From Bacillota bacterium (GTDB lineage: Bacteria > Bacillota > Peptococcia > Peptococcales > Peptococcaceae): 8,870 nt of DNA. Below the pieces are notes generated by a model that ran no database searches, had not been told where the DNA came from, and worked only from the letters and a program-made list of their open reading frames with translations. The stretch spans positions 1-8,870 of the forward strand of contig JAEZVS010000055.1 in NCBI GenBank assembly GCA_023443145.1, written 5' to 3'. Positions 6,824 through 8,870 of this stretch are shown here, one piece after another (position 1 is the stretch's first letter; every line of letters starts with the position of its first letter). The translations under genes were made by a program, and so were the position numbers.

Positions 6824-8870
6824 ATGCGTAATATAAAAAACCAGAACATGCTCACCGGCGACATGATCGCCCAAGCACTTCAAGACGCGGTAAAAAAATT
6901 AAATCCGCGCTACATGATGAAAAATCCTGTGATGTTTGTGGTAGAAATCGGTTTTTTCATCACCGTGTTATTGGTTGCCGCACCTAATTTGTTCGGTGCC
7001 ACCAAAGAGCCTCTGCGGGCTTACAACGCAATAGTGGCCCTGGTGCTTTTGTTTACAGTGCTCTTTGCCAATTTTGCCGAATCGTTGGCGGAAGGCCGCG
7101 GTAAAGCCCAAGCCCGGAGCCTGAAAAAAACACAAAAAGACACCCGTGCCCGTCTTTTAAGCGACACCGGTCAAGAAACCATCGTCCAATCCAGCAGTCT
7201 CCAAAAAGGCGACGTGGTCTTGGTGGAGGCCGGAGAAATCATCCCCGGTGACGGCGACGTCATCGAGGGGGTGGCTTCTGTAGACGAATCGGCCATCACC
7301 GGCGAGTCGGCACCGGTGGTGCGCGAAAGCGGCGGCGATTTTTGTTCCGTCACCGGCGGCACCACTGTGGTGTCCGACTATTTGAAAATCCGCATCACGT
7401 CTGAAGCGGGCCACGGTTTTTTAGACCGCATGATCGCTTTGGTAGAAGGCGCCTCTCGCCAAAAAACACCCAATGAAATCGCCCTGAATACATTGCTGGT
7501 ATCGTTGAGCCTTATCTTTTTAGCGGTGATTGTCACCCTCTATCCCATCGCCGCCTATAGCGGAATCCACCTATCTCTTTCCGCCCTCATTGCGCTTCTG
7601 GTCTGCCTTATTCCCACCACCATCGGCGGGCTTCTGTCGGCCATCGGCATTGCCGGTATGGACCGCGTGACCCGCTTTAACGTCATCGCCATATCGGGCA
7701 AGGCCGTGGAAGCATGCGGCGATGTAGACACCATGATTCTCGACAAAACAGGCACCATCACCTTCGGGAACCGATTGGCGGCAGATTTTATTCCTGTGGA
7801 CGGTGTCTCTAAAGAAGCGTTGATGACCGCCGCTGTCCAAACCAGCTTCGGCGACGACACGCCGGAAGGCAAATCCACATTGGATCTGGCCCGTCAGCTG
7901 GGAGATGCCACTCTGCAAGACGGCGGCGCCACCTTCATTCCATTTACAGCACAAACACGCATGAGCGGCGTGGACTTGGCAGACGGCACCTGTCTGCGCA
8001 AAGGAGCCTCAGACGCGGTCCAAGCCCACGTGAAAAAATTAGGCGGACAAATTCCTGCAGATCTATACAGCCGCGTCGAACAAGTATCCGCGTTGGGCGG
8101 CACGCCGTTGGTGGTATCGAAAGATGCCCGCATTTTAGGCGTCATCTATTTGAAAGACACTGTAAAACCCGGTATGGCCGAGCGCTTTGAGCGCTTGCGG
8201 GCCATTGGCATCAAAACCATCATGTGCACCGGCGACAATCCTCTGACCGCTGCCACCATCGCCAAAGAAGCCGGTGTAGACGGCTTTGTGGCCGAATGTA
8301 AGCCGGAAGATAAAATAGACGTCATCAAAAAAGAACAGAGTGAAGGAAAAATTGTGGCCATGACCGGTGACGGAACCAACGATGCGCCCGCTCTGGCACA
8401 GGCCAATGTGGGTCTGGCCATGAATTCGGGGACCGCCGCCGCCAAAGAAGCGGCCAATATGGTGGATTTGGATTCGGACCCCACCAAAATTTTGGAAGTG
8501 GTGGAAATCGGCAAACAATTGTTGATGACCCGCGGTTCCCTCACCACCTTTTCCATCGCCAACGACATCGCCAAATATTTTACCGTCATTCCGGCCCTCT
8601 TTATGACCGCCATTCCGGCCCTTTCCGTACTGAACATCATGCACCTCAGCACCGGTTACAGCGCCATTTTGTCGGCGCTCATCTTCAACGCCCTCATTAT
8701 TCCCTGCCTCATTCCGCTGGCCATGAAAGGCGTAACCTATCGGCCCATGGCATCGGCTAAACTGTTGGCCCGCAATATGTTCGTCTTTGGTCTGGGCGGT
8801 GTTGTCACGCCCTTTGTGGCCATTAAGCTGATTGATATGTGTGTCACGCCGGCACTCCATCTGCTTGGCA
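6824..8870 (+). CDS. kdpB: KdpB, P-type ATPase subunit (3' end outside window)
   Basis: Catalytic subunit that hydrolyses ATP through a phospho-aspartate and drives K+ into the cell. 682 codons are visible with no stop; E. coli KdpB is 682 residues in all, so only a few are missing. Key sites keep the E. coli numbering: TGES at 159-162 (S162 is the known inhibitory phosphorylation site) and phosphorylated D307 in DKTGTIT. The nucleotide-binding domain shows [12 protein letters not shown] and LRKGASDA, followed by CTGDNP and the hinge [10 protein letters not shown]. The membrane helix segment IANDIAKYF has D581 and K584, equivalent to D583/K586 of E. coli, which couple pump and transport. [12 protein letters not shown] marks helix M4. 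The start at 6824 (MRNIKNQNM) has AAGAGG 9 bases upstream; ATG 6848 is a weaker alternative. kdpC is expected next. Confidence 0.97.
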   Translation, partial: MRNIKNQNMLTGDMIAQALQDAVKKLNPRYMMKNPVMFVVEIGFFITVLLVAAPNLFGATKEPLRAYNAIVALVLLFTVLFANFAESLAEGRGKAQARSLKKTQKDTRARLLSDTGQETIVQSSSLQKGDVVLVEAGEIIPGDGDVIEGVASVDESAITGESAPVVRESGGDFCSVTGGTTVVSDYLKIRITSEAGHGFLDRMIALVEGASRQKTPNEIALNTLLVSLSLIFLAVIVTLYPIAAYSGIHLSLSALIALLVCLIPTTIGGLLSAIGIAGMDRVTRFNVIAISGKAVEACGDVDTMILDKTGTITFGNRLAADFIPVDGVSKEALMTAAVQTSFGDDTPEGKSTLDLARQLGDATLQDGGATFIPFTAQTRMSGVDLADGTCLRKGASDAVQAHVKKLGGQIPADLYSRVEQVSALGGTPLVVSKDARILGVIYLKDTVKPGMAERFERLRAIGIKTIMCTGDNPLTAATIAKEAGVDGFVAECKPEDKIDVIKKEQSEGKIVAMTGDGTNDAPALAQANVGLAMNSGTAAAKEAANMVDLDSDPTKILEVVEIGKQLLMTRGSLTTFSIANDIAKYFTVIPALFMTAIPALSVLNIMHLSTGYSAILSALIFNALIIPCLIPLAMKGVTYRPMASAKLLARNMFVFGLGGVVTPFVAIKLIDMCVTPALHLLG

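Noticed and set aside
8135..8860. A 241-codon open frame on the minus strand opposite kdpB
   Set aside because: It is fully antisense to strongly conserved KdpB motifs, and its product is a low-complexity Gly/His-rich string without recognisable domains, as expected of a shadow frame.

Overview
The window is one continuous block of potassium-uptake genes, all on the + strand: a Kdp (high-affinity K+ P-type ATPase) locus with its two-component regulators. Gene order is kdpD (5' end cut off) - kdpE - terminator and regulatory gap - a second, kinase-less kdpD paralogue - a 34-codon peptide gene - kdpF - kdpA - kdpB (last few codons cut off). kdpC would be expected just past the right edge. Nearly all of the sequence is coding, and no mobile element, RNA gene or CRISPR array was seen.

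The organism is probably an anaerobic or facultative member of the Bacillota (Firmicutes). The reasons are strong AGGAGG-type ribosome binding sites before most genes, a KdpA filter region worded [18 protein letters not shown], and a small peptide gene ahead of kdpF, as reported for kdp clusters of Clostridium and Alicyclobacillus. Base composition looks close to 50 % G+C. The genus cannot be fixed from the sequence alone, and this placement is inference.

Region 1-2650 holds the signalling pair. KdpD has the USP, four-helix membrane, GAF and complete histidine-kinase regions in view, and its KdpD/Walker A N-terminal region should lie upstream of base 1. KdpE is an OmpR-type response regulator whose gene overlaps the end of kdpD. 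A G+C-rich hairpin with a T tract at 2666-2714 closes this transcription unit.

Region 2715-2826 is the control region of the second unit. It has two tandem 11-bp repeats (CATCTTAATGY), the best candidate for the KdpE operator, followed by a possible -10 element and a long imperfect stem-loop ending in six Ts next to the first gene.

Region 2827-8870 is the structural unit. It begins with a 658-residue KdpD-like protein that has Walker A/KdpD, USP, membrane and GAF regions but stops where the histidine kinase would start. Then come the short membrane peptide, KdpF, the pore subunit KdpA and the ATPase subunit KdpB. The arrangement suggests that the full KdpD/KdpE pair senses K+ limitation and switches on the second unit. 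That unit makes the pump together with a kinase-less KdpD that could act as a feedback partner, heterodimer subunit or second-messenger (c-di-AMP) receptor. This kinase-less paralogue is the most unusual thing in the window.
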